A stretch of DNA of 64,000 nucleotides from Klebsiella planticola ATCC 33531 (GCF_000735435.1 NZ_JMPP01000028.1:62001-126000), one strand, 5' to 3'; counted from the stretch's first letter, positions 28,801 through 39,688 are shown. Notes: generated by a model not told the origin, from the letters alone. Numbers and translations are program-made.

Positions 28801-31800
28801 GAGCGTGCGGCCAATATGGCGGGTGGCGTGAATCACGTTCGCTGCCACGATAAGATCGTAAGACTGTGCCTGGAAACCCTGAGACTGCGCCTCTTTTTCG
28901 AGATCCAGCTCGCTATACTTCACAAAATCATAGTCGGTGAATTTCTGCTGGGCGCGACGGGTGAACAGCGCCGAGATATCGGTGAAATGGTACTCCAGTG
29001 CCGGAACGCCGTTGAGTTCCGGCAGCAGCCACGCGGTGGTGCCGCCAGTTCCGCCGCCAACTTCAAGAATACGCAACGGCTGGCGGGGCTGACGCGTCTG
29101 GACAATGCCGTGTAATACCCCGGCGGCGATTTGGTTGAAATAGCGGCCAAAGCTGAATTCCTGATACAGCACTTCCACGCCGTCGGAGGCGCTTTGCGGG
29201 AAGATAATCGCCACCGGTTCTTCCGCGCCGCTCATCATTTCATATAACCGATCGCCGGCACGGGCGATGGTGTCGGGAATAGCCTGAAAACCTTCACAAT
29301 AACCGGCAAGTTCCGTCAGCAGTGATTCCCGCTGTTGATGTTCAATGGGGCGGGCGCGGACGTATCGCCCGTCGGTGCAGCGGTAATCGCCGTCGACCAC
29401 GCAGTTATTCAGCAGGCGCTGGAGTAGCTGCTGGTAGCGGGGCAGCAGACGTCCACGGCGCATGATGGTCATGGCGTCCACGCCGTTCTCAATGGCATCG
29501 CCGGTACAGCGTTGTACCAGTTGATCGACGTAGATGGCGTGCAGTCGCGTGGCGCACTGTTTAAGCGCTTCCAGGCGAGGGAGATCGAGCGCTGTCGCGG
29601 CGCGACTCGCCACCTCCAGCCCGGCAGACAGCGCTGCGTCGGCAGGCTCGCAGGCCGGGGAGACGCGCTCTTTCCAGTAACGCTCAGTATCAAACGGATA
29701 ACATGGCGCAGCGATACGTTGACCATCGCCCGCCAGCAGGTCGGCCCACGGTAGGGCGACGCCGGCAGCGTAAAGCTGGAGCAGGGCCTGATTGAGGACA
29801 TCGCTCGCCTCTTTGTTACGCCGGGCGCTGGCTATCCAGTATGCGTTATCGCGGTATTCGCGCTGCCCGCACGCAACCAACTGGGCATCGGGCCCCATCT
29901 CCAGAAAAACGCGGGCGCCGAGCTGATGCGCCACCTGAATACTCTGGATAAAACGCACCGGCTGGCGCATGTGTCGGCGCCAGTAATCCGCCTGGTTGAG
30001 CGTTGACTCATCAATGACGTCGGCGGTGAGCGTGGAAATAATCGGTATTTGCCCCGGCTCCGCGTGCAGTCCCGCGCAGGCGTCCTGGAACCGATCGAGT
30101 ATCGGCTCCAGTAAAGCGGAGTGCGCCGCACCGGTTACGCTCAGGCGACGATAGTTAATGTCATGCTGCGAGAGCGTGGCGCAAAATACCGCGAGACGGG
30201 CTTCCGGCCCGGAAAATACCGTATGTTGCGTACCGTTGTTGGCGGCGAGATCCAGCTCAAACTGGCGAGCCAGCGGCATCAGCGTGTCTTCGTCTGCAAA
30301 TACCGCCACCATCGCGCCGCTTGCGCACTGCTGCATTAGCGCGCCGCGCCGACAAACCAGTGGCATGACCTGTTCAATCGTATAGTGTCCGCAGACAACG
30401 GCAGCGGCAAATTCACCGACGGAATGCCCAATGGCGAAGTCTGGCTTCAGTCCTTCAGCACGCCAGTGCGCCGCCATCGCGATTTCAAACGCGACAATCG
30501 CCGGCTGCGCCCAGGCCATATTGTCCAGTTGCGCCGAATCGGGGTTAAACATCGCTTCGCGCAGTGACGGCGTGAGCATTTCGCTACAGGCGGAAAAACA
30601 GCGATCCAGCGTGTCGGCAAACGCCGTTGAGTGCTGGTACATCGTTTGACCCATAGTGCGCCAGTGCGAGCCCTGGCCGGTAAACAGCCACACCTGCTTG
30701 CCGCTGGCGCCGTGGCCGCTGTAAACCAGCGCCCCCGATTTCTCACCGGCCCAGGCGCTGAGCGCCTCGGCGGTTTCACGGTTTAATGGCGCCGCCAGGC
30801 GGAAGGGGAGATCGAGACGGCGCGCGTGCAGGGTTGTGAAGGCCAGAGAGCTGGCATCCGCATTCTCTCTCAGCGCCCCGGCATAATCCGTCGCCAGCCG
30901 CCGCAACGCGCTGTCGCTGGCGGCGCTGAGCAGCAGCGCGGTACTTTTTCTGCCGCTATCCGTATTGGGGAGGCGCGCGTTGAGCGCGTCGGGCAGCGAG
31001 GCGACGATCATATGGCAGTTGGTGCCGCCAATACCAAAGGAGGAGACGCCCGCATAGCGCATTTCGTCCTGCCATGCCTGTGCCGACACCGGTATGGTAA
31101 AGGGGCTCTCTTCAAGTTTCAGCGCCGGGTTGGGGGTGTGAAAATTCAGTAAGGGAGGAATTTGCCCGCGACTGACTGCCAGAACGGTTTTCAGCAGTCC
31201 GGCAATGCCCGCCGCGGTATCCAGATGGCCCATGTTACTTTTCACGGAACCGAGCGCACAGCGCTGATCCTGCGGGCGAGGCGCATAGACGTTGCGTAAC
31301 GCTTCAATTTCAATCGCGTCGCCCAGCGGTGTGCCGGTGCCGTGGGTTTCAATGTAACCTACCTGCCTGTCGTCGATGGCCGCCAGCATTAACGCCTCTT
31401 CGATGACTGCCTGTTGCCCTGCGACGGAAGGGGCGGTATAGCCGACCTTTCTGTTGCCGTCGTTGTTGACCGCGCTGGAGAGGATCACCGAGATAATCGG
31501 ATCGCCTGACAGCAGCGCGTCTCTCAGGCGACGCAGCACCACGCAGCCGAGACCGTTACCGGCCCAGGTGCCCTCAGCCGAGGCGTCAAAGGGACGACAG
31601 TGACCATCAGGAGAGAAAATCATTCCGGGCTGGTAGCGGTAGCCTGCCTGCTGGGGGAAAGAGAGCGCCACGCCGCCGGCAACCGCCATATCGGATTCGC
31701 CTGCGCGCAGGCTTTCACAGGCCAGATGCACGGCAACCAGCGAGCTGGAGCAGGCGGTCTGTACCGATAACGCCGGGCCGTGCAGGTTGAGTTTGTACGC

Positions 31801-32343
31801 GGCGCGGGTGGCAATATAGTCTTTATCATTGCCCATCAGAGATTGCAGACCTTTTACCTGCGCGACTTCTGTCACGTTCAATGCTTCGCGACCGGGGTAG
31901 GTACTCATCCGGGAAGAGGCGAAAACGCCGGTCTTATGGGGGACGGCGCCGGGGGCATAACCGGCATGTTCCAGCGCATGCCAGACCGCCTGCAAAAATA
32001 GGCGCTGCTGCGGGTCCATCGACTCCGCTTCCTGTCGCGAATAGCCAAACAGGGTGGCGTCGAAGCAGTCGGCGTTGTCTAACACCGTACCGATATTGAC
32101 ATAATGAGGATCGTCAATGATGGCGGCATCCAGACCGACGGCCAGAAGCTCTTCGCGCGTAAAGCGTCGGCTGCATTCACGACCTTCCAGCAGATTTTGC
32201 CAGAACGTTTCGCCATCCGGCGATTCAGGAAAATGGCAGGCGTAGCCGATAACCGCGACAGGTTCGCAGTCCGGGTAGTGTTGAGCGATCGATGCATCAA
32301 TGGAATCTGCTGTCGGCGCAGAAGAGAAGCGCAAGTTATCCAT
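22852..32343 (-). CDS. irp1: Irp1 (HMWP1), yersiniabactin PKS/NRPS
   Basis: 3163 residues, full length. Domains in order (approximate): ketosynthase 27-455 with TACSSS active-site Cys198; acyltransferase 550-870 (GHSVGEFAAAV); C-methyltransferase 1000-1300 (LRILEVGGGTGGTTAW); ketoreductase 1480-1800 (VTGAFGGLGR); ACP near 1840 (LGMDSLLFLEL); cyclisation domain 1920-2350; second methyltransferase 2480-2760 (ILEVGAGTAATTAPVL); PCP near 2810 (FELGGDSLMATRM); thioesterase 2880-3163 (AGWSYGAFLAAG). It adds the malonyl unit and the last cysteine, methylates and releases yersiniabactin. It follows irp2 by 87 bp. Confidence 0.98.
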   Translation of the reverse strand: MDNLRFSSAPTADSIDASIAQHYPDCEPVAVIGYACHFPESPDGETFWQNLLEGRECSRRFTREELLAVGLDAAIIDDPHYVNIGTVLDNADCFDATLFGYSRQEAESMDPQQRLFLQAVWHALEHAGYAPGAVPHKTGVFASSRMSTYPGREALNVTEVAQVKGLQSLMGNDKDYIATRAAYKLNLHGPALSVQTACSSSLVAVHLACESLRAGESDMAVAGGVALSFPQQAGYRYQPGMIFSPDGHCRPFDASAEGTWAGNGLGCVVLRRLRDALLSGDPIISVILSSAVNNDGNRKVGYTAPSVAGQQAVIEEALMLAAIDDRQVGYIETHGTGTPLGDAIEIEALRNVYAPRPQDQRCALGSVKSNMGHLDTAAGIAGLLKTVLAVSRGQIPPLLNFHTPNPALKLEESPFTIPVSAQAWQDEMRYAGVSSFGIGGTNCHMIVASLPDALNARLPNTDSGRKSTALLLSAASDSALRRLATDYAGALRENADASSLAFTTLHARRLDLPFRLAAPLNRETAEALSAWAGEKSGALVYSGHGASGKQVWLFTGQGSHWRTMGQTMYQHSTAFADTLDRCFSACSEMLTPSLREAMFNPDSAQLDNMAWAQPAIVAFEIAMAAHWRAEGLKPDFAIGHSVGEFAAAVVCGHYTIEQVMPLVCRRGALMQQCASGAMVAVFADEDTLMPLARQFELDLAANNGTQHTVFSGPEARLAVFCATLSQHDINYRRLSVTGAAHSALLEPILDRFQDACAGLHAEPGQIPIISTLTADVIDESTLNQADYWRRHMRQPVRFIQSIQVAHQLGARVFLEMGPDAQLVACGQREYRDNAYWIASARRNKEASDVLNQALLQLYAAGVALPWADLLAGDGQRIAAPCYPFDTERYWKERVSPACEPADAALSAGLEVASRAATALDLPRLEALKQCATRLHAIYVDQLVQRCTGDAIENGVDAMTIMRRGRLLPRYQQLLQRLLNNCVVDGDYRCTDGRYVRARPIEHQQRESLLTELAGYCEGFQAIPDTIARAGDRLYEMMSGAEEPVAIIFPQSASDGVEVLYQEFSFGRYFNQIAAGVLHGIVQTRQPRQPLRILEVGGGTGGTTAWLLPELNGVPALEYHFTDISALFTRRAQQKFTDYDFVKYSELDLEKEAQSQGFQAQSYDLIVAANVIHATRHIGRTLDNLRPLLKPGGRLLMREITQPMRLFDFVFGPLVLPLQDLDAREGELFLTTAQWQQQCRHAGFSKVAWLPQDGSPTAGMSEHIILATLPGQAVSAVTFTAPSEPVLGQALTDNGDYLADWSDCAGQPERFNARWQEAWRLLSQRHGDALPVEPPPVAAPEWLGKVRLSWQNEAFSRGQMRVEARHPAGEWLPLSPAASLPAPQTHYQWRWTPLNVASIDQPLTFSFSAGTLARSDELAQYGIIHDPHASSRLMIVEESEDTLALAEKVIAALTASAAGLIVVTRRAWRVEENEALSASHHALWALLRVAANEQPERLLAAIDLAENTPWETLHQGLSAVSLSQRWLAARGDTLWLPSLAPNTGCAAELPANVFTGDSRWHLVTGAFGGLGRLAVNWLREKGARRIALLAPRVDESWLRDVEGGQTRVCRCDVGDAGQLATVLDDLAANGGIAGAIHAAGVLADAPLQELDDHQLAAVFAVKAQAASQLLQTLRNHDGRYLILYSSAAATLGAPGQSAHALACGYLDGLAQQFSTLDAPKTLSVAWGAWGESGRAATPEMLATLASRGMGALSDAEGCWHLEQAVMRGAPWRLAMRVFTDKMPPLQQALFNISATEKAATPVIPPADDNAFNGSLSDETAVMAWLKKRIAVQLRLSDPASLHPNQDLLQLGMDSLLFLELSSDIQHYLGVRINAERAWQDLSPHGLTQLICSKPEATPAASQPEVLRHDADERYAPFPLTPIQHAYWLGRTHLIGYGGVACHVLFEWDKRHDEFNLAILEKAWNQLIARHDMLRMVVDADGQQRILATTPEYHIPRDDLRALSPEEQRIALEKRRHELSYRVLPADQWPLFELVVSEIDDCHYRLHMNLDLLQFDVQSFKVMMDDLAQVWRGETLAPLAITFRDYVMAEQARRQTSAWHDAWDYWQEKLPQLPLAPELPVVETPPETPHFTTFKSTIGKTEWQAVKQRWQQQGVTPSAALLTLFAATLERWSRTTTFTLNLTFFNRQPIHPQINQLIGDFTSVTLVDFNFSAPVTLQEQMQQTQQRLWQNMAHSEMNGVEVIRELGRLRGSQRQPLMPVVFTSMLGMTLEGMTIDQAMSHLFGEPCYVFTQTPQVWLDHQVMESDGELKFSWYCMDNVLEPGAAEAMFNDYCAILQAVIAAPESLKTLASGIAGHIPRRRWPLNAQADYDLRDIEQATLEYPGIRQARAEITEQGALTLDIVMADDPSPSAAMPDEHELTQLALPLPEQAQLDELEATWRWLEARALQGIAATLNRHGLFTTPEIAHRFSAIVQALSAQASHQRLLRQWLQCLTEREWLIREGESWRCRIPLSEIPEPQEACPQSQWSQALAQYLETCIARHDALFSGQYSPLELLFNEQHRVTDALYRDNPASACLNRYTAQIAALCSAERILEVGAGTAATTAPVLKATRNTRQSYHFTDVSAQFLNDARARFHDESQVSYALFDINQPLDFTAHPEAGYDLIVAVNVLHDASHVVQTLRRLKLLLKAGGRLLIVEATERNSVFQLASVGFIEGLSGYRDFRRRDEKPMLTRSAWQEVLVQAGFANELAWPAQESSPLRQHLLVARSPGVNRPDKKAVSRYLQQRFGTGLPILQIRQREALFTPLHAPSDAPTEPAKPTPVAGGNPALEKQVAELWQSLLSRPVARHHDFFELGGDSLMATRMVAQLNRRGIARANLQDLFSHSTLSDFCAHLQAATSGEDNPIPLCQGDGEETLFVFHASDGDISAWLPLASALNRRVFGLQAKSPQRFATLDQMIDEYVGCIRRQQPHGPYVLAGWSYGAFLAAGAAQRLYAKGEQVRMVLIDPVCRQDFCCENRAALLRLLAEGQTPLALPEHFDQQTPDSQLADFISLAKTAGMVSQNLTLQAAETWLDNIAHLLRLLTEHTPGESVPVPCLMVYAAGRPARWTPAETEWQGWINNADDAVIEASHWQIMMEAPHVQACAQHITRWLCATSTQPENTL

Positions 32344-32430
32344 AATCGGTCCCGTTTCCTAAGATTCACAAAGTCAATGGAACGCCATGCGTTCGCGATG
32401 GCGTTCCGGGGAAAATCAGTTTGCTTCGCG

Positions 32431-35400
32431 CTATATCCGCCGCTGACGACGGCGAACAGGGCGAGGTCGTTTTGTTTTCTCCACCGTGGCGACGCCGGCC
32501 AGATAATCGGCCAGGGCAGCAGGAGAAGGGTGGGTGAAGAGGTCAAGCAACATCAGGGTGGAAAATTCGTGACGTTGTAACAAAACGTGCAGTTGCACCA
32601 GATTCAGCGACGTTGCGCCCGCCTCAAAGAAGTTTTCTGCGGGCGTGACAGACTCGCCAACCACCTCGCGGAAGGCGTCGCAAATCAGGCTGACGGTGCT
32701 CTCGTCCGCCGCAATGTGTGGCTGAGATTGCTCAGGGCATACGCGCGGTGAGCGCTCTGCGCATTGCCCTGCGTGTTTAACGGGAGGCACCAGCGCGGCG
32801 AGCGGCAGTTGCCAGCCGCTTTCATCCTCGGCCATTCGGTTTAGCAATGCGCAATACTGTTCAAACTGGCGCTCCACCTGCCCGGCAGGAAACAGCGCGG
32901 CGACAAAATCCCAGTTAAAGCGCAGTTCGCCTTCGGATTCATAAATCTGGTGATCGAGCCAGACCTGCGGCGTCTGGGAGATGCCCCAGACCGGTTTGAG
33001 CAGATTACGCCGGGCGAGGAAGTTATCCTGCTCAAAGCCCAGCGCGCTGGTAAAGACGACGGGCATCGGAACGGCAGGCACGTTTTGCCGTTGCGCCAGT
33101 TGACGCATCACGCGGATGGCTGACACATCGCGGTGGTTGAGGTTCTGGCTCAGCCGCTGCTGTAGTGACTGCGCGCTGTGCAGCCAGCTTTCGCCGGGAT
33201 GCCAGCTCAGCAGCATCAGCGAGGTGAAATCGCCCAGAATCTGGTTGATTTGCGGGTGCAGCGGTCGCCTGTCGAAAAGCGTAAGGTTAAGCGTGAACTC
33301 AGGCTGTGCACTCCATGCAGAGAGAACCGTTGACCACACCGACAACAGTACGGCCGACGGGGTGAGATGGGCGTCAGCCGCCCGTTTTTTCAGCCGATGC
33401 CAGCGCGTGCTGTCCAGCGCGCCGTTCAGGCGGGCGAAGCGCGGTGTTTCAACCTCCTGAGGCAAGCAGCGCAGCGGCAACGCAGGCGCCGGAGGAATAT
33501 CATCAAGCTGCGCCTGCCACCATGCCAGAGAATCTGGATTGGGCGACTGTAGCGAGGGTTGTTGCAGATAATCCCTGAAGGTGACGGGCAGCGGCGGAAG
33601 CAGCTGTTGCGGGTAGCGGTAGCCGTGCTCCAGCTCCGCCAGCAGGATCTGCATGCTCAGACCGTCAAGCAACAGGTTATCCAGACACAGCCACAGGCGG
33701 GCAGGCATCCCGTCCACGTATCCGACCTGGAGATCGAATACCGGCCACACTTCGGGGTTGAGTACCTGATGCGCCAGTTTTTCGCGCACCCGCAACGCCT
33801 CTTCAGGCGTATGGAGGGTGTGTGCGGGTATCACCCAGGGGGGCGTCTGTTCGAGCACCTGTTGCTGTCCATCACGCACGATGGCGCGCAGCATATCGTG
33901 GCGGGCGATTAATCGGTTCCAGACCGTCTCCAGCCGGGTGAGGTCCAGATCGGCAATTTCAAATTCAACAAAGAAATGTGAGCCGACGCCGCCCAGGGCA
34001 AAGCCCGGCTGACGCCCCACCAGGTAAGCCTGCTGCACGTCGGTAAGCGCAAAGGGCTGGTAGCGATCTTCAGGGGAATGGACGAATGGTTGTTCGACCG
34101 GGACGTCGGTTTTCCGCAGCGTGGCGGCAAAATCCGCCAGCCGGGGATGATTAAACAGGTCGCTTAATTGCGCTTTATAACCTGCCTGATGAAGTTGCCC
34201 GGTCAGACGGGTCGCCAGCATGCTATCGCCGCCTTGCTGGAAGAAGTCGGTTTCTCTGGTGACATTGCCAGTTGATAAGAGTTGCTGCCAGAGGGCGGCA
34301 ACCTGTTTTTCAATGTCGCCCTGGGGTAAATCCGCTTCGGCCGGGTTTTCCGCTTCAGGGGTATGACGACGCTTCAGCGCCTGGTAGTCAATTTTCCCGT
34401 TAGCCGTCAGCGGTAAGGCGTCGAGGAAGACGATCCGTTGCGGCACCATCCACCCCGGCAGACGTCCGGCGAGGGCGGCCTGAAGTTGACGGGGATCGCG
34501 GCGCACCTGCCTGTCAGGACATTGTACGAGGAAGCGTTGTAACCCCGCGACCTCATCGCCATGCTGACAGTTGAAGGCGGCCGCGCTAAATAATGCCGCC
34601 CAGTCGGCGCTGTTATGCAGCAAGGCCTCCGGCTGCCCATTGGTTAACAGGAGCGTGCTGAGCAGGGCGGACGGCGTTAACTGGCGAAACTCCATCACGT
34701 AGAGCAGCGCGCCGGGAACGGCAAGCTGTTGTAATGTCGCAAGGAGCCCGGGATCTTCCGGCAGCAGACGATGCAGGGCGTTATTAAGCCAGATAATGTC
34801 CGCCGAGTGAGCGTGCGCCGCCAGCGTGTCTGCATTCCAGAGGGACAGACGGGCGCCAGGCCAGGGGGCGAGCCTCTGCCGGGCGCTCAGCAGCATCTCC
34901 TGGCTCTGCTCAAGCCCGACATACTCAATCTGTCCGGCGTTGAGCTGTGCTAACAGCGATTCTGCGGCGCGGCCAGTGCGGGTTCCCACCTCAAGCAGGC
35001 GTATCGGGCGCTGTAAGCGCTGTGCAAGCTGTTGGCAAATTGTCGCCAGTTCCTGAATATACGGGGCGCTGGCCGGATGGTTAAAGGCCAGGCTTTCCGG
35101 CGACCACTGCGCGTCGTTCAGTAACGACAGTTCGTTACGGGCACCGCGAAGAATTTGCGATAACGTTAAATCATGTCCGCTGAAGTGCGGGTGCTCATCC
35201 TCGCGTTCTTCACCAGCGCAGACCTGATAACCTTCAGCAGCGGGCTTCAGTCGCCGTTGTGTCACCAGAAATGCTAACCAGCGTTCCACCACGGCCTGCC
35301 AGCGCGGCTGGATAGCGAGTGAGTTCATCAGGGGGAGAGGATCGGCGCCAGCGGTGTGACCCGGCTTCAGTTTTAGCAGGCGATGCTGAAGGAAATCGGC

Positions 35401-38400
35401 TACCTGTTCTGCGGAGATCTCTGGCGAGATGGCGCAACAGGGCAACGTTCCCGCAAGCGTGTGCCACGCCTGCGGCAGTGCCGGGTTCCGATGATCGGTA
35501 ACGCAAAAAGCCTCGCCTTGAGGAACAACGTATGCCGCCAGCGTTTTTTCTTTTTCGCCGATCGCCAGAACGGTTGCTTGTTTCACCCCCGCCAGCTGGC
35601 TGAGCGCGCTTTCGATTTCGCCCAGCTCGATGCGATATCCTCCGACTTTGACCTGCTTGTCGCGACGACCGAGGAACTCGATTGTGCCATCTGGCCAGTA
35701 GAAGCCGAGATCGCCGGTGCGATACCAGCGCTCGTCCGGGAGCGTCAAAAATTGCTGCTCGCTACGCAGGGGATCGTTGAAATAGCCTTCCGCGACCCCA
35801 ATGCCGCCAATCCATAATTCACCCGGCACCCAGTCAGGGCAGTCCCGGCACTGTTCATCCACCACCCGGTAGCGTTGGTTGGTTAGCGGAAAACCGTAAG
35901 GGATGGAGCGCCAGTGGGCGGGGACGTCGTGAATTTCGCAGGCGTTAGACCAGATAGACGCCTCGGTGGCGCCGCCCATCGCGATAAATTGTCCTTGTGG
36001 CCGGAAGGCCCGATAACGGGCGGGGAGGTCAAGCCCGATCCAGTCGCCGGAAAGCATCACTGCGCGCAGGTTTTCCGGCGTGGCGTCGGCGAAACCTTCA
36101 CACCAGGTCAGCAGCATATCGAACAGCGCCGGGACGCTGTTCCAGAGCGTGACCTGATGGCGCTGGATCAGCTCACACCATGCGTGAGGATCGCGCCGTT
36201 GATTTTCCATCACCATCACCAGCGCGCCGCCCGCGCGCAGAACGCCAAAAATGTCGTAAACCGATAAATCAAAATGTAGGGCGGAGAGGGCCAGCACCCT
36301 GTCATGCGGGCCAACCTGATAGCGGGTATTGATATCGCAACAGGTGTTAAGCGCTCCCCGGTGAGAAATGACTACCCCTTTCGGCGTACCGGTAGAGCCG
36401 GAGGTGTAGATAATGTAGGCCGGTTGCGTGGGGGCGCGTACTACCGGGTTGGCGATCGGCTCCGCCTCAATGGCCTGCTGCCAGGCAAGGACGGGAATAT
36501 CGTCTGACCCGGCGCTGGCGTCGTGCTGACAAATGAGCACCAGCCGGACGCTGGCGTCAGCGTAGATTTTCTCGCGCCGTGCGGCAGGCTGATCCAGCGA
36601 AACCGGAACGTAAACCGCCCCGGCCAGCAGGACGGCCAGAACCGCAACAAGTTGTCCTGCGCCTTTCGACATAGTGATAGCCACATTATCGCCGGGCTGA
36701 ACCCCGCACTCGATTAACCTGCCCGCGCAACGGCGGGCATAGTCTGTCAGCTCATGATAATTCCACTGATAACGCATGTCCGTTACCGCCAGCGCCTGCG
36801 GCTGTTGCAGAGCGATACGGAAAATGCCTTCATGCAGCAAGCCTTCGGGAATGGGGGCGCCGGTGGCGTTGACCCGTTCGCGTATCGCGCGCTGGCTGGC
36901 GGGCATCATATCTGCGAACGGCTTTTGCCAGGCGCTTTCGTCATCGCAGAGTTGGTTAATCAACTGGCAGTAGGCGTCGAACAATGTTTCGACTAACGCC
37001 GGAGGGAACAGCGCGTCGTTGCTGTCCCATTGTAGCCAGACCTCGCCGTGATGCTCGAACGCCAGATGATCTATCCAGACCTGCGGCGTTTGCGAGATGC
37101 CCCATTCCGGCTCGCCCAACGGCGATTCTGCGCGGCTGCTGTAGAGGGAACGCCCCAGATTGCTGGTAAATACCACCGGGGCGCCGTGGGGGTAGCGCTG
37201 CTGGCGTTTGAGTTCACGGAGTAATTCGACGCCGGACCAGTGGCGATGCTCCCAGTCCTCCGTAAACGTGAGCTGGTTTTTACGCGCCAGGTTGCTGACG
37301 GTATCGCCATCGCAGGCGGTATCCAGCAGAAGAATATTGGTGAAGTCGGCAAGCATCGCGCCAACCGCCGGGTGCAGCGGCTGGCGGTCGAATAAGGTGA
37401 TGTTAAGCAGCAGACGCGTCAGGCCGCCCCAGCGAGCCAGCACGGCAGAAAAACAGGTCGCCAGCGCCATTGTCGGCGTCACGCCATACTCGCCGGCCCG
37501 GTTGCTAAAGGCGTGCCAGCGTGTTGCCGGGACAATCATGCGGCGTCGGGTATTACGGACTTCACGTAGCGTGGCGGGTTCGCAGGCCAGCGGCAAGACG
37601 GGCGCGGGGGGAAGCGTCGATGCTTTCGCCAGCCAGTAAGCGCGCGCGTCGTCTCTCAGTGGTTGATTGATCTTCTGCTGGTGCAGCAAATACGAGCGGA
37701 AATCATAGCGGGTGTCGATAGCCGGCAGCGATTCTCCGGCCAGCAGGGCGTTAAGCTCATCGAAGAAAAGCGTAAAGCTGGAGGCATCCATAATCAGCAG
37801 GTCAATATTGACATGGAGGCGGTGGCGATTGTCCGGCAAGAGCGTCAGCTGAAAATCAAACGTTTCGCCGATTTCCACGCGTAAAAGACGGTGGCTCAGG
37901 CGCTGGCGCAGAGCGTCCAGATAGGCCTGGCGGCTTTCAGCGTCGTTATGGCGTAAATCATGAACGGTGACGCCGTTCCAGTAAGGTTGCGGTAGCCAGA
38001 CCTGCTGCCCGTCGGGGCGAAAGGCGATATGCAGCATTGGGTGGCGTTGCAGCAAGGTCGTGATGGCCTGCTCCAGCTGCGACGCCGTCAGACAATGGCC
38101 TTCAAACTCCTGATACAGGTGGCAACCCACGCCGCCAAGCGTCTGCCCCGGCATGCGGCCCGTCAGGTAGGCGTGCTGTACTGGCGTCAATGGGAAGGGG
38201 GTACTTTCGGTCATGTTCGGCCAGGATGATTCGTCGGGCGGCGTTTCTTCTTCCGCGTTCTCAGGCGACCGGCTGAGCATTAACTGGTTCCATGCCGCCA
38301 GCGTGGGGGCGGCATACAGCTCGCGAAGGGTAAGGCGGTAGCCATTTTTACGAAACCAGTGTAACCATCTCATCAATCTTATGGAATCCAGGCCGGCCTG

Positions 38401-38538
38401 GATCAGGTTGCTCTCTTCATGTAACTGCTGCGGCGTTAAATTCAGTTCCTGTATGAGCCGCTCGCGTAATTGTTGGTAATCAGCCGCGTGGCGGTTGTCC
38501 GGTAACAGCGAATCCTGAGATGGTGCGCCAGAAATCAT
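32431..38538 (-). CDS. irp2: Irp2 (HMWP2), yersiniabactin NRPS
   Basis: 2035 residues from the ATG at 38538, which has AGGAGGAAGA before it; an ATG 18 bp upstream lacks a site. Order: aryl carrier (GLDSIRL, about 50); cyclisation domain 1 (100-510); adenylation domain for cysteine ([13 protein letters not shown] about 700, [31 protein letters not shown]) with an embedded methyltransferase-like/epimerase region near 1130-1370; PCP1 ([11 protein letters not shown], about 1440); cyclisation domain 2; PCP2 with the variant core [10 protein letters not shown] near 1955. It condenses salicylate with two cysteines into the two thiazoline rings. Intact. Confidence 0.98.
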   Translation of the reverse strand: MISGAPSQDSLLPDNRHAADYQQLRERLIQELNLTPQQLHEESNLIQAGLDSIRLMRWLHWFRKNGYRLTLRELYAAPTLAAWNQLMLSRSPENAEEETPPDESSWPNMTESTPFPLTPVQHAYLTGRMPGQTLGGVGCHLYQEFEGHCLTASQLEQAITTLLQRHPMLHIAFRPDGQQVWLPQPYWNGVTVHDLRHNDAESRQAYLDALRQRLSHRLLRVEIGETFDFQLTLLPDNRHRLHVNIDLLIMDASSFTLFFDELNALLAGESLPAIDTRYDFRSYLLHQQKINQPLRDDARAYWLAKASTLPPAPVLPLACEPATLREVRNTRRRMIVPATRWHAFSNRAGEYGVTPTMALATCFSAVLARWGGLTRLLLNITLFDRQPLHPAVGAMLADFTNILLLDTACDGDTVSNLARKNQLTFTEDWEHRHWSGVELLRELKRQQRYPHGAPVVFTSNLGRSLYSSRAESPLGEPEWGISQTPQVWIDHLAFEHHGEVWLQWDSNDALFPPALVETLFDAYCQLINQLCDDESAWQKPFADMMPASQRAIRERVNATGAPIPEGLLHEGIFRIALQQPQALAVTDMRYQWNYHELTDYARRCAGRLIECGVQPGDNVAITMSKGAGQLVAVLAVLLAGAVYVPVSLDQPAARREKIYADASVRLVLICQHDASAGSDDIPVLAWQQAIEAEPIANPVVRAPTQPAYIIYTSGSTGTPKGVVISHRGALNTCCDINTRYQVGPHDRVLALSALHFDLSVYDIFGVLRAGGALVMVMENQRRDPHAWCELIQRHQVTLWNSVPALFDMLLTWCEGFADATPENLRAVMLSGDWIGLDLPARYRAFRPQGQFIAMGGATEASIWSNACEIHDVPAHWRSIPYGFPLTNQRYRVVDEQCRDCPDWVPGELWIGGIGVAEGYFNDPLRSEQQFLTLPDERWYRTGDLGFYWPDGTIEFLGRRDKQVKVGGYRIELGEIESALSQLAGVKQATVLAIGEKEKTLAAYVVPQGEAFCVTDHRNPALPQAWHTLAGTLPCCAISPEISAEQVADFLQHRLLKLKPGHTAGADPLPLMNSLAIQPRWQAVVERWLAFLVTQRRLKPAAEGYQVCAGEEREDEHPHFSGHDLTLSQILRGARNELSLLNDAQWSPESLAFNHPASAPYIQELATICQQLAQRLQRPIRLLEVGTRTGRAAESLLAQLNAGQIEYVGLEQSQEMLLSARQRLAPWPGARLSLWNADTLAAHAHSADIIWLNNALHRLLPEDPGLLATLQQLAVPGALLYVMEFRQLTPSALLSTLLLTNGQPEALLHNSADWAALFSAAAFNCQHGDEVAGLQRFLVQCPDRQVRRDPRQLQAALAGRLPGWMVPQRIVFLDALPLTANGKIDYQALKRRHTPEAENPAEADLPQGDIEKQVAALWQQLLSTGNVTRETDFFQQGGDSMLATRLTGQLHQAGYKAQLSDLFNHPRLADFAATLRKTDVPVEQPFVHSPEDRYQPFALTDVQQAYLVGRQPGFALGGVGSHFFVEFEIADLDLTRLETVWNRLIARHDMLRAIVRDGQQQVLEQTPPWVIPAHTLHTPEEALRVREKLAHQVLNPEVWPVFDLQVGYVDGMPARLWLCLDNLLLDGLSMQILLAELEHGYRYPQQLLPPLPVTFRDYLQQPSLQSPNPDSLAWWQAQLDDIPPAPALPLRCLPQEVETPRFARLNGALDSTRWHRLKKRAADAHLTPSAVLLSVWSTVLSAWSAQPEFTLNLTLFDRRPLHPQINQILGDFTSLMLLSWHPGESWLHSAQSLQQRLSQNLNHRDVSAIRVMRQLAQRQNVPAVPMPVVFTSALGFEQDNFLARRNLLKPVWGISQTPQVWLDHQIYESEGELRFNWDFVAALFPAGQVERQFEQYCALLNRMAEDESGWQLPLAALVPPVKHAGQCAERSPRVCPEQSQPHIAADESTVSLICDAFREVVGESVTPAENFFEAGATSLNLVQLHVLLQRHEFSTLMLLDLFTHPSPAALADYLAGVATVEKTKRPRPVRRRQRRI

Positions 38539-38582
38539 TCTTCCTCCTGATGGCACGTCTTACCGAAAAGCATTGCTCATAT

Positions 38583-38646
38583 GAGAATAATAATTATTAA
38601 CAATTGGATGCTACCCGAAACGGGTTTATTTATGCCCGTTTCGGGT
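38583..38646 (-). promoter_or_regulatory. irp2 promoter: Fur box and YbtA inverted repeat
   Basis: A Fur-like box at 38583-38601 (GAGAATAATAATTATTAAC, 15 of 19 by hand count) and the perfect inverted repeat ACCCGAAACGGG (38613-38624) / CCCGTTTCGGGT (38635-38646), followed on the far side by ybtA. The architecture is the same as at fyuA. Fur and YbtA control of irp2 is established knowledge. Confidence 0.75.
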
Positions 38647-38728
38647 TGGTAACAGGCGGAAAGAACAGAGGCCCGGATGGGGTATCCGGGCCTCTGTCAG
38701 GGAGGAGTTTAGGGGGGCGCGACCCCGG

Positions 38729-39688
38729 TTACATCACGCGTTTAAAGGTCGAAGGGGTTACGCCAAACTGTTTCTGGAAGGCGGCAGAGAAATGGCTGGC
38801 GTTGGCATAGCCCAGATCGGCCGCCACCGTCATGACGGAGGTATTGCCGTTGGCCAGGCGTCTTCTGGCTTCCTGCATTCGTTCAGCCTGAAACAGGCCA
38901 TAGACGCTGTTGTTGAACAGAACGCGGAAGCCTCGCTTAATTTTGAGAACGCTCAGACCGGACTCTCTGGCCAGCTCCGCGACGCCCGGCGCTTGCGTCA
39001 GATCAGCCAGCAGCAGATCCTTCGCCCGCAGCAGTTTCTGGCGTTCCATCGGGTTGAAGTGGCAGGAGAGGCAACTGGCGTCTTCGCGATGTTCATCCAG
39101 CACCAGACTGAGCATGACCAGACTTTGCCCCTGCAACCATAGCGTCGACGGCTTTTGTTCATGACTGAAGCCGCCGTGCATGCGCATCAGCGCGTGACGC
39201 AAGGCCTGAGCCGTTAAGTGGGTTTCAGCATTACAACGCTGCTGCTGGCAACAGCAGTGGGAGTCGATCTTATTCTTAATGACCGCGCTAATATCCGGCA
39301 CCCACAGCGCGAGGGTTTCAGGGCTGAAGGAGAGGGTAATGCTCTCGAATCGGCCACAATAGGAGGCGCTGCCGCGACAGTCTGGCGTATGGGTAATGTA
39401 ATGGCGATTGCGCGCAAGCTCCCAGTCGGTGTGGCGCCGGAGTCCCTGAATCGCAAAGCGCGATGTGCCTTCCAGGATGCACGAGAAGTTAATCCTGCCC
39501 AGATCGTCGTGTAGCTGCAACATCTCAGGCCGCGCAAAATGGCCCCTCCAGAGCAAAATATCCATACCTTCCTGCAACGAACAGCGCAGCAGTTCACACT
39601 GAGCAGGAATATTGCCATCGTTTGCAGGTTTCCCGACCACCAACTGGTGAATAGAGATTTCAGATTGCGTTTGCGGTGACTCCGTCAT
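38729..39688 (-). CDS. ybtA: YbtA, AraC-family regulator of yersiniabactin genes
   Basis: 319 residues. The C-terminal ~100 residues hold the two AraC helix-turn-helix units (VAELARESGLSVLKIKRGFRVLF and MTVAADLGYANASHFSAAFQKQFG); the N-terminal part is the effector domain thought to sense yersiniabactin. It activates irp2, fyuA and ybtP promoters and represses itself. It is divergent from ybtP over a 166-bp region containing a Fur-like box, and its own stop lies about 80 bp before the irp2 YbtA site. Confidence 0.97.
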   Translation of the reverse strand: MTESPQTQSEISIHQLVVGKPANDGNIPAQCELLRCSLQEGMDILLWRGHFARPEMLQLHDDLGRINFSCILEGTSRFAIQGLRRHTDWELARNRHYITHTPDCRGSASYCGRFESITLSFSPETLALWVPDISAVIKNKIDSHCCCQQQRCNAETHLTAQALRHALMRMHGGFSHEQKPSTLWLQGQSLVMLSLVLDEHREDASCLSCHFNPMERQKLLRAKDLLLADLTQAPGVAELARESGLSVLKIKRGFRVLFNNSVYGLFQAERMQEARRRLANGNTSVMTVAADLGYANASHFSAAFQKQFGVTPSTFKRVM

